Positions 1-6,233 of a stretch of DNA of 6,864 nucleotides are shown here, one piece after another. Position 1 is the first letter of the stretch. Each line of letters begins with the position of its first letter. This DNA comes from Bacteroidota bacterium (lineage in GTDB: Bacteria > Bacteroidota > Bacteroidia > Chitinophagales > LD1): NCBI GenBank assembly GCA_003165135.1, contig PLSN01000347.1, forward strand, positions 1 through 6,864, read 5' to 3'. A program made the translations under genes and the position numbers. A model generated the notes under the pieces. It saw only the letters and a program-made list of their open reading frames with translations, searched no databases and had not been told where the DNA came from.

Positions 1-137
1 AAGTAGAATCTGATCTGGAAAGTGGCATACGCAGCGGTGTAAACGGCACTCCATCATTCTTTATCAATGGGAAAAAGTATAATGATAGCTGGGATGAAGA
101 TGCCTTATTAGAATATTTGCAATCATTGGCCAAATAA
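1..137 (+). CDS. C-terminal fragment of a DsbA-family / thioredoxin-fold protein (5' end outside window)
   Basis: This is the last 44 codons of a gene that enters from the left edge (frame starts at base 3, stop TAA 135-137). The visible protein has the motif GVNGTPSFFING. In DsbA-like thioredoxin-fold proteins this is the cis-proline loop (GTP, with Pro at fragment residue 17) followed by a beta strand. A short acidic linker and a last helix (ALLEYLQSLAK) complete the C-terminus. The family forms or handles protein disulfides, or serves as a thioredoxin-like domain attached to other proteins; Thioredoxin_4 domains are also found at the C-terminus of some NhaA antiporters. The CxxC active site would lie upstream and is not visible, so catalytic activity and any fusion partner cannot be judged. 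A hairpin starts three bases after the stop codon. Confidence 0.75.
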   Translation, partial: VESDLESGIRSGVNGTPSFFINGKKYNDSWDEDALLEYLQSLAK

Positions 138-139
138 CA

Positions 140-165
140 AAGAGACAGGGTCGCTCCCATCTCTT
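140..165 (+). terminator. Hairpin after the DsbA-like gene, probable terminator
   Basis: Arms AAGAGA (140-145) and TCTCTT (160-165) are perfectly complementary. Inside them GGG (148-150) can pair with CCC (156-158) around a TCGCT loop. The hairpin begins directly after the stop codon. No strong T-tract follows on the + strand, so termination may be weak or rely on other factors. A second copy with the same loop lies at 1193-1220. Confidence 0.55.
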
Positions 166-184
166 GAACATTCCACACTTTAAA

Positions 185-199
185 AGTTTATCGTAAACT
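185..199. promoter_or_regulatory. Perfect inverted repeat upstream of the VOC gene
   Basis: AGTTTA (185-190), TCG, TAAACT (194-199) is a perfect 6-bp-arm inverted repeat, 26 bases ahead of the ATG at 226. It could be an operator or part of a leader hairpin. A weak -7-like sequence TATCTTAG (204-211, compared with the Bacteroidota consensus TAnnTTTG) follows it, but no good -33 element lies at the right distance. A regulatory role is inference only. Confidence 0.25.
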
Positions 200-225
200 G
201 TTCTATCTTAGCTAAAATTTCTGCT

Positions 226-570
226 ATGAATATCACGGAAACTAATGTCACTATCATGGTACGGGATATGGACAAAGCTGTCACCTTCTATCAAAGCCTC
301 GGGCTGACCATAAAAAACAGATGGGGCAACCATTATGCCCAGCTCACTGCTAAAGACATCATCATAGGACTGCATCCTGCCAGCGGAGAGATAATACCCT
401 CCACTCAGGTTTCGATCGGTTTTATGATAGATGATCTCGATGGGGCCAAAGCGCTGCTCGACGGACAGCATATTGCTTATTCTGAGAAGAGCGACAAAGC
501 AGGAGTATTTCTGTCTTTCCATGACCCTGATGGCACAGGTATTTACTTTAACCTTCCTAACTGGAAATAA
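226..570 (+). CDS. VOC-superfamily (glyoxalase/bleomycin-resistance fold) small protein
   Basis: A 114-residue single-domain protein with the two beta-alpha-beta-beta-beta modules of the vicinal oxygen chelate fold. Module 1 opens with NVTIMVRDMDKAVTFYQSLGL (about residues 7-27). Module 2 opens with VSIGFMIDDLDGAKALL (62-78) and ends in the family signature FHDPDGTGIYF (98-108). The usual length is 110-140 residues, so it is complete. In metal-using relatives the first strand carries His and the last strand Glu. Here these positions appear to be Asn7 and Tyr107, and only His50 is near an expected ligand position, so it is probably not a classical metalloenzyme and may be a binding protein. 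Family members include glyoxalase I, dioxygenases and antibiotic-sequestering proteins, and the substrate cannot be predicted. It is likely co-transcribed with the gene starting at 585, 14 bases away. There is no Shine-Dalgarno sequence, as is common in Bacteroidota. Confidence 0.9.
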   Translation: MNITETNVTIMVRDMDKAVTFYQSLGLTIKNRWGNHYAQLTAKDIIIGLHPASGEIIPSTQVSIGFMIDDLDGAKALLDGQHIAYSEKSDKAGVFLSFHDPDGTGIYFNLPNWK

Positions 571-584
571 TCAAACGATCAATC

Positions 585-1202
585 ATGAATATAGCGATCA
601 TAGGCACAGGAAACATAGGCACTGCTCTCGGCAAAGCCTGGGCTAAGGCTGGGCACACTATTTTTTTAGGAGTAAGGGACCTTGAAAATTTCAAAGGAAA
701 AGAAATGCTTGGCATCGCTAATGTAACTGTTCATTCGATCGGTGAGGCCGTGAAACTATCTGAGGTAATACTCATAGCGGCCATACCACCTGCCACAGCT
801 GAAATAGTAAACGCTATGGGCAATGTAAATGGCAAAATAATCATAGACACCATGAACTCTGTCCGTTCGAAGCCGGAAGGATACAACAATACATTTGAAG
901 CGCTCACCGATCTGGCCAAAGGTGCAGAAGTAGTGAAATGCTTCAACAGCACAGGGTTTGAGAATATGGCCAATCCTATCTATCCAAACGATGTGCATCT
1001 GGATATGTTTATGGCCGGTGACAGCAAAACGGCAAAAGAGACCGTAAAGCAATTGGCCAAAGATGTAGGCTTCGCGGATTGTTATGATTTCGGTGGTAAT
1101 GATAAGGTTATATTGCTTGAACAGTTTGCTCTCGCATGGATCAACCTCGCTATGATGCAGGGACATGGCAGAAACATCGCCTTTAAAATAATAAAGAGGT
1201 AA
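585..1202 (+). CDS. NAD(P)-binding oxidoreductase, F420-dependent NADP reductase-like family
   Basis: A 205-residue Rossmann-fold protein. The dinucleotide-binding loop GTGNIG (residues 7-12) follows the first strand MNIAII. The second strand ends in GVRD with Arg31, the position where this family often contacts the 2'-phosphate of NADPH, so NADP(H) preference is likely. Further strands are VILIAAIP (61-68) and KIIIDTMN (84-91). The motif KCFNSTGFENMANP (118-131) matches the region that closes over the cofactor in F420-dependent NADP oxidoreductases (PF03807 type). Bacteroidota are not generally known to make F420, so the acceptor is probably something else; the fold is also shared with STEAP-type reductases. 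The gene follows the VOC gene by 14 bases, which suggests a shared transcript, and VOC plus reductase would fit small-molecule or carbonyl metabolism (inference). The stop codon lies inside the downstream hairpin. Confidence 0.88.
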   Translation: MNIAIIGTGNIGTALGKAWAKAGHTIFLGVRDLENFKGKEMLGIANVTVHSIGEAVKLSEVILIAAIPPATAEIVNAMGNVNGKIIIDTMNSVRSKPEGYNNTFEALTDLAKGAEVVKCFNSTGFENMANPIYPNDVHLDMFMAGDSKTAKETVKQLAKDVGFADCYDFGGNDKVILLEQFALAWINLAMMQGHGRNIAFKIIKR

Positions 1203-1220
1203 GATCGCTCCCACCTCTTT
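1193..1220. terminator. Hairpin between convergent genes, probable bidirectional terminator
   Basis: AAAGAGGT (1193-1200) and ACCTCTTT (1213-1220) form a perfect 8-bp stem around a 12-base loop containing TCGCTCCC. The left arm overlaps the last codons and stop of the + strand reductase. Read on the - strand the stem is followed by ATTATTTT, a reasonable T-rich tail, so it best serves the efflux operon that ends at 1246. It lies between two convergent genes and probably stops both transcripts. It is related to the hairpin at 140-165. Confidence 0.65.
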
Positions 1221-1245
1221 ATACCAAACCCAAATTGAAGAGTTT

Positions 1246-2829
1246 TTAATGCCCTGCCGCGTCGATGTCCTCCTTCTTGGCAAGGAGTGTGTCCTTAGCA
1301 AAGAATATAATAGGTATGACCAGTATAAAGAATACTCCTAAGTACTGGAATGTATCAATGTAAGTCAGCACAGTGGCCTGCTGAGTGATATTATACTCCA
1401 GTGTCTGATAGGCCATGTTAGTAGCCTTGACCATATCACCAGCCTTGGACAGCATGCCCTGTGTCAACTGCTGCAGACGTTCACGTGTAGCAGGATCGTA
1501 GAGAGTAGCTTTTGCTATCAGGTCTGCTCTATGCACTACAGTCATGTGTGTAATAAAGGTCGAGCATATCGCCACTCCGAATGAGCCGCCGAGCTGTCGT
1601 ATCATAGCAGTAAGGCCTGCTGCCGAGCCGATGTCTTTGCCCGATAGCCCACCGAGCGACATAGTCGTAAGCGGTACGAATAAGAAACCCAGTCCTATAC
1701 CCCTGATGATCAGTGGCCAGTAGAAACTATCCTCTCCGGTTTGCGGAGTGATGATAGATGACATGATAAAAGTAAAGAAGGCAAATATGCCAAAGGCAAA
1801 AGGTAGCAGGTATTTAGGCTTGGCCCCTTTGCTCAGTAGTGTACCCACTACCAGCATCATAAACCCGCTCACCAGTGCACCCGGCAGCAGGGATAACCCG
1901 GTCTGCAAAGCTGTAAACCCTAGGAAGCGCTGTACAAATACAGGATAGATAAATACCGACGAGAAAAGTCCGAAGCCTAATATAAAAGACAGGACAGTGC
2001 TTATCGCGACATTGCCTTTGGAGAGTACACGCAGGTCCACTACGGGATGGTCTGCAATAAACTCCCATGCAATAAAACCTACTAGCCCTATGACAGCCAC
2101 TACGGTAGATACTACAATATAGCCTGTCTCAAACCAGTTTTCTTCATCTCCCTTTTCAAGTACCAGCTGCAATGCACCCACACCCACTATAAGCAATGCT
2201 ATACCTAACCAGTCTACCTTAGCTTTCTTCATCTCAGGTGTCACATAGTTTACGTTTCTGATGAAAGTAAATGTCAGGAATGCTGCTATGATACCTACCG
2301 GTATATTGACAAAGAATATCATCGGCCAGTCAAAGTTGTCTACCAGATAGCCACCCAGTGTAGGCCCGAGTGTAGGGCCCATAATGACGCCGAGTCCATA
2401 CATGGCGCTGGCCTTGCCGCGCTCCTCAGGAGCATATATCTCGGTGAGTATGGTCTGTGAGGTAGCAAGTAGTGCACCGCCGCCGATGCCCTGTAGGAAA
2501 CGGAAGCCGATCAGCTCATATATATTAGTCGAAAAACCACAGCAGGCAGATGCGACCGTAAAGAGTATGACCGAGCCTCCGAAATAATTTTTGCGGCCTA
2601 GCTTGATAGAGAACCAGGTAGACATAGGCACTATGATCACATTGGCGATACTGTAGGCAGCTATCACCCAGCTGATCTCACTTAGTGTAGCTCCGAGGTT
2701 GCCCATGAGCTGGGTCGTTGCTACGTTGACGATAGATGTATCTATCAGCTCCAGTAGCGAGCAGGTGATGACGGTGACCGTGATGATGGCCCGCCTCCAA
2801 CCGAACTCTAAGGTTGAATTTTGATCCAT
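1246..2829 (-). CDS. EmrB-type drug-efflux MFS permease (DHA2 family, 14 helices)
   Basis: A 527-residue inner-membrane proton/drug antiporter, close in length to E. coli EmrB (about 510). Helix 1 carries the DHA2 motif LIDTSIVNVA (28-37, Asp30). The loop between helices 2 and 3 has the MFS motif-A remnant KLGRKNYFGG (76-85). Motif B is GFRFLQGIGGG (108-118, Arg110). The antiporter motif C is GLGVIMGPTLGPTLGG (145-160), followed by the EmrB-like DWPMIFFVNIPVG (167-179). Hydrophobic segments continue through the protein, in keeping with 14 helices, with a long periplasmic loop near 440-490 before the last one. It would work with the adaptor and TolC-like channel encoded just upstream. The ATG is the first after an in-frame TAA at 2833-2835, is preceded by AAAA, and sits four bases from a heptamer array. 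The substrate is unknown, though lipophilic drugs, uncouplers or bile-type compounds are typical for the family. Confidence 0.95.
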   Translation of the reverse strand: MDQNSTLEFGWRRAIITVTVITCSLLELIDTSIVNVATTQLMGNLGATLSEISWVIAAYSIANVIIVPMSTWFSIKLGRKNYFGGSVILFTVASACCGFSTNIYELIGFRFLQGIGGGALLATSQTILTEIYAPEERGKASAMYGLGVIMGPTLGPTLGGYLVDNFDWPMIFFVNIPVGIIAAFLTFTFIRNVNYVTPEMKKAKVDWLGIALLIVGVGALQLVLEKGDEENWFETGYIVVSTVVAVIGLVGFIAWEFIADHPVVDLRVLSKGNVAISTVLSFILGFGLFSSVFIYPVFVQRFLGFTALQTGLSLLPGALVSGFMMLVVGTLLSKGAKPKYLLPFAFGIFAFFTFIMSSIITPQTGEDSFYWPLIIRGIGLGFLFVPLTTMSLGGLSGKDIGSAAGLTAMIRQLGGSFGVAICSTFITHMTVVHRADLIAKATLYDPATRERLQQLTQGMLSKAGDMVKATNMAYQTLEYNITQQATVLTYIDTFQYLGVFFILVIPIIFFAKDTLLAKKEDIDAAGH

Positions 2830-2833
2830 TTTT

Positions 2834-2868
2834 TAATTAGTATTGAGTAGTTAGTATTGAGTATTGAG
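2834..2868 (-). repeat. Heptamer array 1, leader of the EmrB-type gene
   Basis: Five contiguous 7-base units fit CTNANTA on the operon strand. In mRNA order they are CTCAATA twice, CTAACTA, CTCAATA and CTAATTA. The array ends four bases (AAAA) before the permease start codon. It contains almost no G in the mRNA sense, so the leader is expected to be unstructured. The role is unknown; a translation-enhancing leader or a slippage-prone spacer are possibilities. Confidence 0.7.
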
Positions 2869-2895
2869 ACAATGCAAAATACATCACCATATTTT

Positions 2896-3024
2896 TTAAA
2901 TATCGAAAGTCACTTCATAGACTTTATTCGTCCTGTCCATATAGCCCATGCTCAGTCTCAGAGACATTATCCCCATACGTTCGAAAGTCATGTAGTAGGT
3001 CAGGCCCATTTTTTGAAATACCAT
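2896..3024 (-). CDS. Possible 42-residue small protein between adaptor and permease genes (unrecognised)
   Basis: An ATG-to-TAA reading frame of 42 codons lies in the gap between the adaptor and the permease, on the operon strand. The product starts MVFQKMGLTYYMTFERMG and ends NKVYEVTFDI. It has seven methionines, no signal peptide and no convincing membrane helix, and I recognise no family. Points in favour are a clear rise in GC compared with the AT-rich arrays on either side, and a start codon seven bases after a five-unit heptamer array, the same placement as for the neighbouring genes. Against it are the short length and an antisense frame on the + strand (2857-3045) of similar quality. 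A 10-base direct repeat TCGAAAGTCA (+ strand, 2903-2912 and 2981-2990) lies 78 bases apart in frame and encodes the two (M/V)TF(E/D) segments. It could also be a decayed gene. Confidence 0.33.
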   Translation of the reverse strand: MVFQKMGLTYYMTFERMGIMSLRLSMGYMDRTNKVYEVTFDI

Positions 3025-3031
3025 AATCTTA

Positions 3032-3066
3032 GTTTTATGTCGTAAGTTTTAGGTTATAGGTTATAA
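3032..3066 (-). repeat. Heptamer array 2, upstream of the 42-codon ORF
   Basis: Five contiguous 7-base units fit NTANNAC on the operon strand. In mRNA order they are TTATAAC, CTATAAC, CTAAAAC, TTACGAC and ATAAAAC. The array ends seven bases before the ATG at 3024. The period is the same as in arrays 1, 3 and 4, but the unit differs. Confidence 0.6.
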
Positions 3067-3086
3067 TCCAAGTCTTCATCGATGTC

Positions 3087-3128
3087 TTAGTAATTGTCAA
3101 TTGTCAATTGTCAATTATCAATTTCTAA
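3087..3128 (-). repeat. Heptamer array 3, starting at the adaptor stop codon
   Basis: Six contiguous units fit TTNNNAA. On the operon strand they are TTAGAAA (which includes the TAG stop of the adaptor gene), TTGATAA, TTGACAA three times, and TTACTAA. The three identical copies make this the most regular of the four arrays. It ends seven bases before another ATG (3077-3079), which opens only a 14-codon frame. Confidence 0.75.
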
Positions 3129-4210
3129 GATACCTTCACTATCGCTTTCACGTTCATACCGGCCCTCAGTGGGAAGTCCTTGTTTTGATTTTTTTCAATG
3201 ATGATCTTGACAGGTACACGCTGAACTACTTTTACAAAGTTTCCTGTGGCATTATCAGGAGGCAACAGCGCAAACATAGAACCTGTAGCCGCCTGAAGTG
3301 ATTGGATAGTTCCTTCAAATTCTTTGCCGGGATATGCGTCTACTTCGATCTTGACCTTCTGGCCCACTTTCATTTTCTCGATCTGTGTTTCTTTGAAGTT
3401 TGCTATCACCCATATTTCGCTTTCGTCTACAATAGCGAAGAGATTTTGTCCCACTGCTACGAGCTGGCCCGGTTGAACATTTTTCTTTGAAACATAACCA
3501 TCACATGGGGCGACTATCGTCGCATAAGAGAGGTTCAGCTTAGCGAGGTCCAGTTCTTCCTGTCTCTGCTCTACCTGTATCTGTGCTACTTTGATATTGT
3601 TTGCACTCACAGCTACATTAGAGGATGATGCCGCCAGTCTCGCCTGATAGGCAGCTACTGATTTTTGTGTTTGCTCGAGTTGTTTCTCTGCGAGGTCCTT
3701 TGCAGCCTTTGCATTATCAAACTGCTGCTGTGTACCTGAGCCTAACTCAAGGAGCCTTTTGAACCTGTCATAGTCCTGTTGTGCCTGCCACAAACGTACC
3801 TGTGCAGCATCTATCGCACTCTGTGCAGGACTGATGTCCTTATTGGCTACGTTGACACTGGCAGCAGTGCTGGACTCTGATGAACGGGCCAGGTCTACAT
3901 TTGCTACTGCATTAGCGAGGGCTACTTCGGCTTTTTTCACTTGAAGCTTCAGGTCGCGGTCGTCGATACGTACTAGTGTATCACCTTTGTGTACATACAC
4001 GTTGTCATCTATCCTGATCTCTTCTACGAAGCCTGCCACTTTGGGCACGATAGGATTGATATAGCATTGTATCTGCGAGTTATCAGTATCCTCATTATGC
4101 ATCGCATAGATGACTTTCTTTGTAATAAATACGATCAGTACGATCCCTATCACCCCAAGTATATATGGAGTGGGGTTAAATTTCTTTTTGGTTTCTTCTG
4201 TATTTTCCAT
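3125..4210 (-). CDS. EmrA/HlyD-family periplasmic adaptor (membrane fusion protein)
   Basis: A 361-residue adaptor that links the inner-membrane permease to the outer-membrane channel. A short cytoplasmic tail rich in Glu and Lys (1-13) is followed by one membrane helix (about 15-37). The first half of the lipoyl/barrel-sandwich domain (about 54-86) contains VPKVAGFVEEIRIDDN and VHKGDTLVRIDD. An Ala/Gln-rich coiled-coil hairpin (about 87-225) would contact the TolC-like channel. The second lipoyl half has VAPCDGYVSKKNVQPGQLV, and a beta-barrel domain carries TGNFVKVVQRVPVKI (322-336), which is characteristic of EmrA-type adaptors for MFS pumps. E. coli EmrA is about 390 residues, so this is full length. 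The gene is 47 bases after tolC and upstream of the EmrB-type permease, the expected order for a tripartite efflux operon. Confidence 0.95.
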   Translation of the reverse strand: MENTEETKKKFNPTPYILGVIGIVLIVFITKKVIYAMHNEDTDNSQIQCYINPIVPKVAGFVEEIRIDDNVYVHKGDTLVRIDDRDLKLQVKKAEVALANAVANVDLARSSESSTAASVNVANKDISPAQSAIDAAQVRLWQAQQDYDRFKRLLELGSGTQQQFDNAKAAKDLAEKQLEQTQKSVAAYQARLAASSSNVAVSANNIKVAQIQVEQRQEELDLAKLNLSYATIVAPCDGYVSKKNVQPGQLVAVGQNLFAIVDESEIWVIANFKETQIEKMKVGQKVKIEVDAYPGKEFEGTIQSLQAATGSMFALLPPDNATGNFVKVVQRVPVKIIIEKNQNKDFPLRAGMNVKAIVKVS

Positions 4211-4259
4211 GACTGTTATTTTATTTCTGATTGTTGATTTATGATTTGGTTATTGGTTT
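4211..4259 (-). repeat. Heptamer array 4, leader of the adaptor gene
   Basis: The 47-base gap between the tolC-like gene and the adaptor gene is built from 7-base units. In mRNA order they are AAACCAA and TAACCAA, then ATCATAA, ATCAACA and ATCAGAA (ATCANNA), then ATAAAAT and a final AACAGTC that touches the ATG. The first unit overlaps the tolC stop codon. It is less regular than array 3 but keeps the exact 7-base period, is very poor in G in the mRNA sense, and ends at a start codon like the other arrays. Confidence 0.55.
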
Positions 4260-5586
4260 AGTTAGCAGTTGATTTTAGAAGTTTGGCATAAGCTATCTCT
4301 GCATCTATCCTCGCATTGAGCATATTGATCTCAGATACTATCACGAGATTATCCGCATTGAGCATGTCCGTAATATTTTTGATACCATTTTGGTATTGGT
4401 CTTTGCTCATACGCTGGTTTTCGACGGCCTGTGCGATAGATTCCTTATTGAGTTCTATTTTGTCCAGTGCCAGTTTGTAGGCTGCAAAGTTTGAGTTGAC
4501 CTCCATTTTGATATTGTCGGTCAGTTGGTCATGTTGTGCTTCTGCCTGCTGTATGTTCAGCTTGGCTTCTTTGGTTTGGAATTGATTTGTAAACAAACCT
4601 GTGACATTCCAAGACAACCTCACTCCTATATCCCAGGCATATTTGAATTCAACAGGCCCAATAAATTCCCTTTGGTTGGGTTCATTATAGACGTAATTGA
4701 AAGCACCGCTTATTACCGGAGAGTACATTCCCCGAGCTATTTTGAGCTGCTTGTGTGAAATGTCCAAACGCATATCTGCGGCCTTTACCTCCGGCCTTCT
4801 TACCAGTGCATTTTTCAGCCCGTTACCCAGATCGAATTCCGCTTTATCCGTGAGCAATCCTGACTCTTCTATTTCTATCCTAATGCTATCAGGCAGGCCA
4901 AGCATCACATCCAGATTGTAATTGCTTACATCTATCCCGCTCTGCACCTCCGCTGCACTTTGCTGAAGGTTTGATATAGAGAGTTGTACTTGCAATACGT
5001 CATTCTTGAGCGCCATACCTACTGTTTGCAGGTTCTGTGCATCCTTCAGACGCTGTTGCAATACCTTGATGTTCTCATCCACTACCTTTTTGGATTCTAT
5101 CAATTTATAGTGATTGTAGTAGGCCACGATGATATTATTTTTCACAGTGAGCTTGTCGGCTGCCAGATCATACTGCGCTGCGCGAGTCTGCTCTTTGGTC
5201 ATCGCCAGTGTATTCCAGCCCCTGAGGCCGGCAAATACCACCTGTGATATATTGAGGCTATTAAGGTAATAGTTATAAGCAGTAGCAGGAAAAGTAATAT
5301 TTGTGCCAAAAATGGGAGCATTGTCATAAAAAGGCAGGTTATCACTATTGTGCGTGATACTTGAATTGATAGATACTGCTGGTGCCAGCATGCCAAGGTA
5401 CTGCTTATACTTAGCATCTGAAGCTCCTACTATAGCCTTGCTCGCTTTGAGTTGCTTATTGTAGCTCATGCCCAGATCGACGGCCTCATCGATGGTGAGT
5501 TTTTTGACCTGCTGTGCAAATGCCCCTGTCATAAAGACGAGCAGCAGTGCGATGGCCATTGTTTTTTTGAATACGTGTACTAGCAT
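4258..5586 (-). CDS. TolC-family outer-membrane efflux channel protein
   Basis: A 442-residue precursor. A signal peptide (1-24) has Lys7-Lys8, a hydrophobic core and a probable cleavage site AFA|QQ. The mature protein has the two outer-membrane-efflux-protein repeats (PF02321 type), each mostly long amphipathic helices with a short beta segment. The first repeat starts KKLTIDEAVDLGMSYNKQLKASKA, and the second includes the pattern NALVRRPEVKAADMRLDISHKQLKIARGMYSPVISG. As in other TolC proteins it should trimerise into an outer-membrane barrel with a periplasmic alpha-helical tunnel. Length is in the normal 420-490 range. The start is 13 bases after the TetR stop codon, so the two are almost certainly co-transcribed. 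It supplies the exit duct for the EmrA/EmrB-type proteins encoded downstream. Confidence 0.94.
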   Translation of the reverse strand: MLVHVFKKTMAIALLLVFMTGAFAQQVKKLTIDEAVDLGMSYNKQLKASKAIVGASDAKYKQYLGMLAPAVSINSSITHNSDNLPFYDNAPIFGTNITFPATAYNYYLNSLNISQVVFAGLRGWNTLAMTKEQTRAAQYDLAADKLTVKNNIIVAYYNHYKLIESKKVVDENIKVLQQRLKDAQNLQTVGMALKNDVLQVQLSISNLQQSAAEVQSGIDVSNYNLDVMLGLPDSIRIEIEESGLLTDKAEFDLGNGLKNALVRRPEVKAADMRLDISHKQLKIARGMYSPVISGAFNYVYNEPNQREFIGPVEFKYAWDIGVRLSWNVTGLFTNQFQTKEAKLNIQQAEAQHDQLTDNIKMEVNSNFAAYKLALDKIELNKESIAQAVENQRMSKDQYQNGIKNITDMLNADNLVIVSEINMLNARIDAEIAYAKLLKSTAN

Positions 5587-5599
5587 TGTTATCGGTTTT

Positions 5600-6229
5600 T
5601 TAGAGTAAATTATGTTTAAATGAATTTTTAAAATACGCTTTCAGCCGCTCTGTAAACTCAGGGGTGAAAAGTTCGGCATCGGTTTTCTTATCAAACATGT
5701 CGCAGGAGTAATAAGAAGCACCCACCATATGCTGGATCGTGCCAAAGAAATTCATGATGGTCATATCTATGTCCATGTCGGGTTTGAATTCACCTTCCTT
5801 GATCCCCTGGACCATGATCTCTTTGATGAATTCCCTGTTTGCTCTCATCCTCGCCATGATCAGGTCCCTCAGGTGAGGACGGTTATTGCTGGATAGTTCA
5901 CGATTTATCATTTTGTGTACATTCCGGTTATTGACCAGTTTGCCTATATAGTAGTCTATCACTCTCTCCATCTTCGCATAGCCGGTGCTCTCAGATGATG
6001 TCATTTCTTTCAGGATATTGATAGCTGACTCTATCCTGCGAATAATGACCGCCTCAAATAGTTTTTCCTTTGAGCCGAAGTAATAAGATATCATCGCAAT
6101 ATTCACATTGGCTTCCTTGGCGATGTCGCGAACGCTAACCGCATCAAAATCCTGCTCTGAGAACAGCTTTTCTGCTACCGCAAGGATCGCCTCCTTTTTG
6201 TCGATATGTTCTGTTGTCGTCTGAATCAT
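5600..6229 (-). CDS. TetR/AcrR-family transcriptional regulator of the efflux operon
   Basis: A 209-residue regulator if started at the ATG at 6229; an in-frame ATG at 6247 would add six residues (MFNLCI). I prefer 6229 because the operator-like repeat at 6239-6256 would otherwise lie across the start, and the protein then begins MIQTTTEHIDKKEAIL, typical for the family. The N-terminal domain has helix 1 AILAVAEKLFSEQDFDAVSV (14-33) and a helix-turn-helix around 33-52 (RDIAKEANVNIAMISYYFGS), ending in the hallmark YYFGSKEKLF. The remaining helical domain would bind an inducer and dimerise, and its ligand cannot be predicted. It is the first gene of the operon, 13 bases ahead of the TolC-like gene. 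By family analogy it represses its own operon and is released by a pump substrate (inference). Confidence 0.93.
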   Translation of the reverse strand: MIQTTTEHIDKKEAILAVAEKLFSEQDFDAVSVRDIAKEANVNIAMISYYFGSKEKLFEAVIIRRIESAINILKEMTSSESTGYAKMERVIDYYIGKLVNNRNVHKMINRELSSNNRPHLRDLIMARMRANREFIKEIMVQGIKEGEFKPDMDIDMTIMNFFGTIQHMVGASYYSCDMFDKKTDAELFTPEFTERLKAYFKNSFKHNLL

Positions 6230-6233
6230 GATG

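Noticed and set aside
208..522. 104-codon - strand ORF over the VOC gene
   Set aside because: It is antisense to a recognised VOC domain with intact motifs and has no support of its own.
756..1301. 181-codon - strand ORF across the reductase gene
   Set aside because: It is antisense to a clearly recognised Rossmann-fold protein and crosses its stop and the hairpin. The product has no recognisable family features, so it is a shadow frame.
2857..3045. 62-codon + strand ORF in the adaptor-permease gap
   Set aside because: It starts inside heptamer array 1 and ends inside array 2, is antisense to the operon, and its product looks like an arbitrary translation. The 42-codon frame on the other strand is the better candidate.
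2834..3128. CRISPR array
   Set aside because: The repeats are contiguous 7-base units without unique spacers and with different units per array; no cas genes are present.
3087..3128. Insertion-sequence ends or attachment site
   Set aside because: No transposase or integrase, no matching inverted ends and no target duplication. The repeats are simple tandem heptamers.
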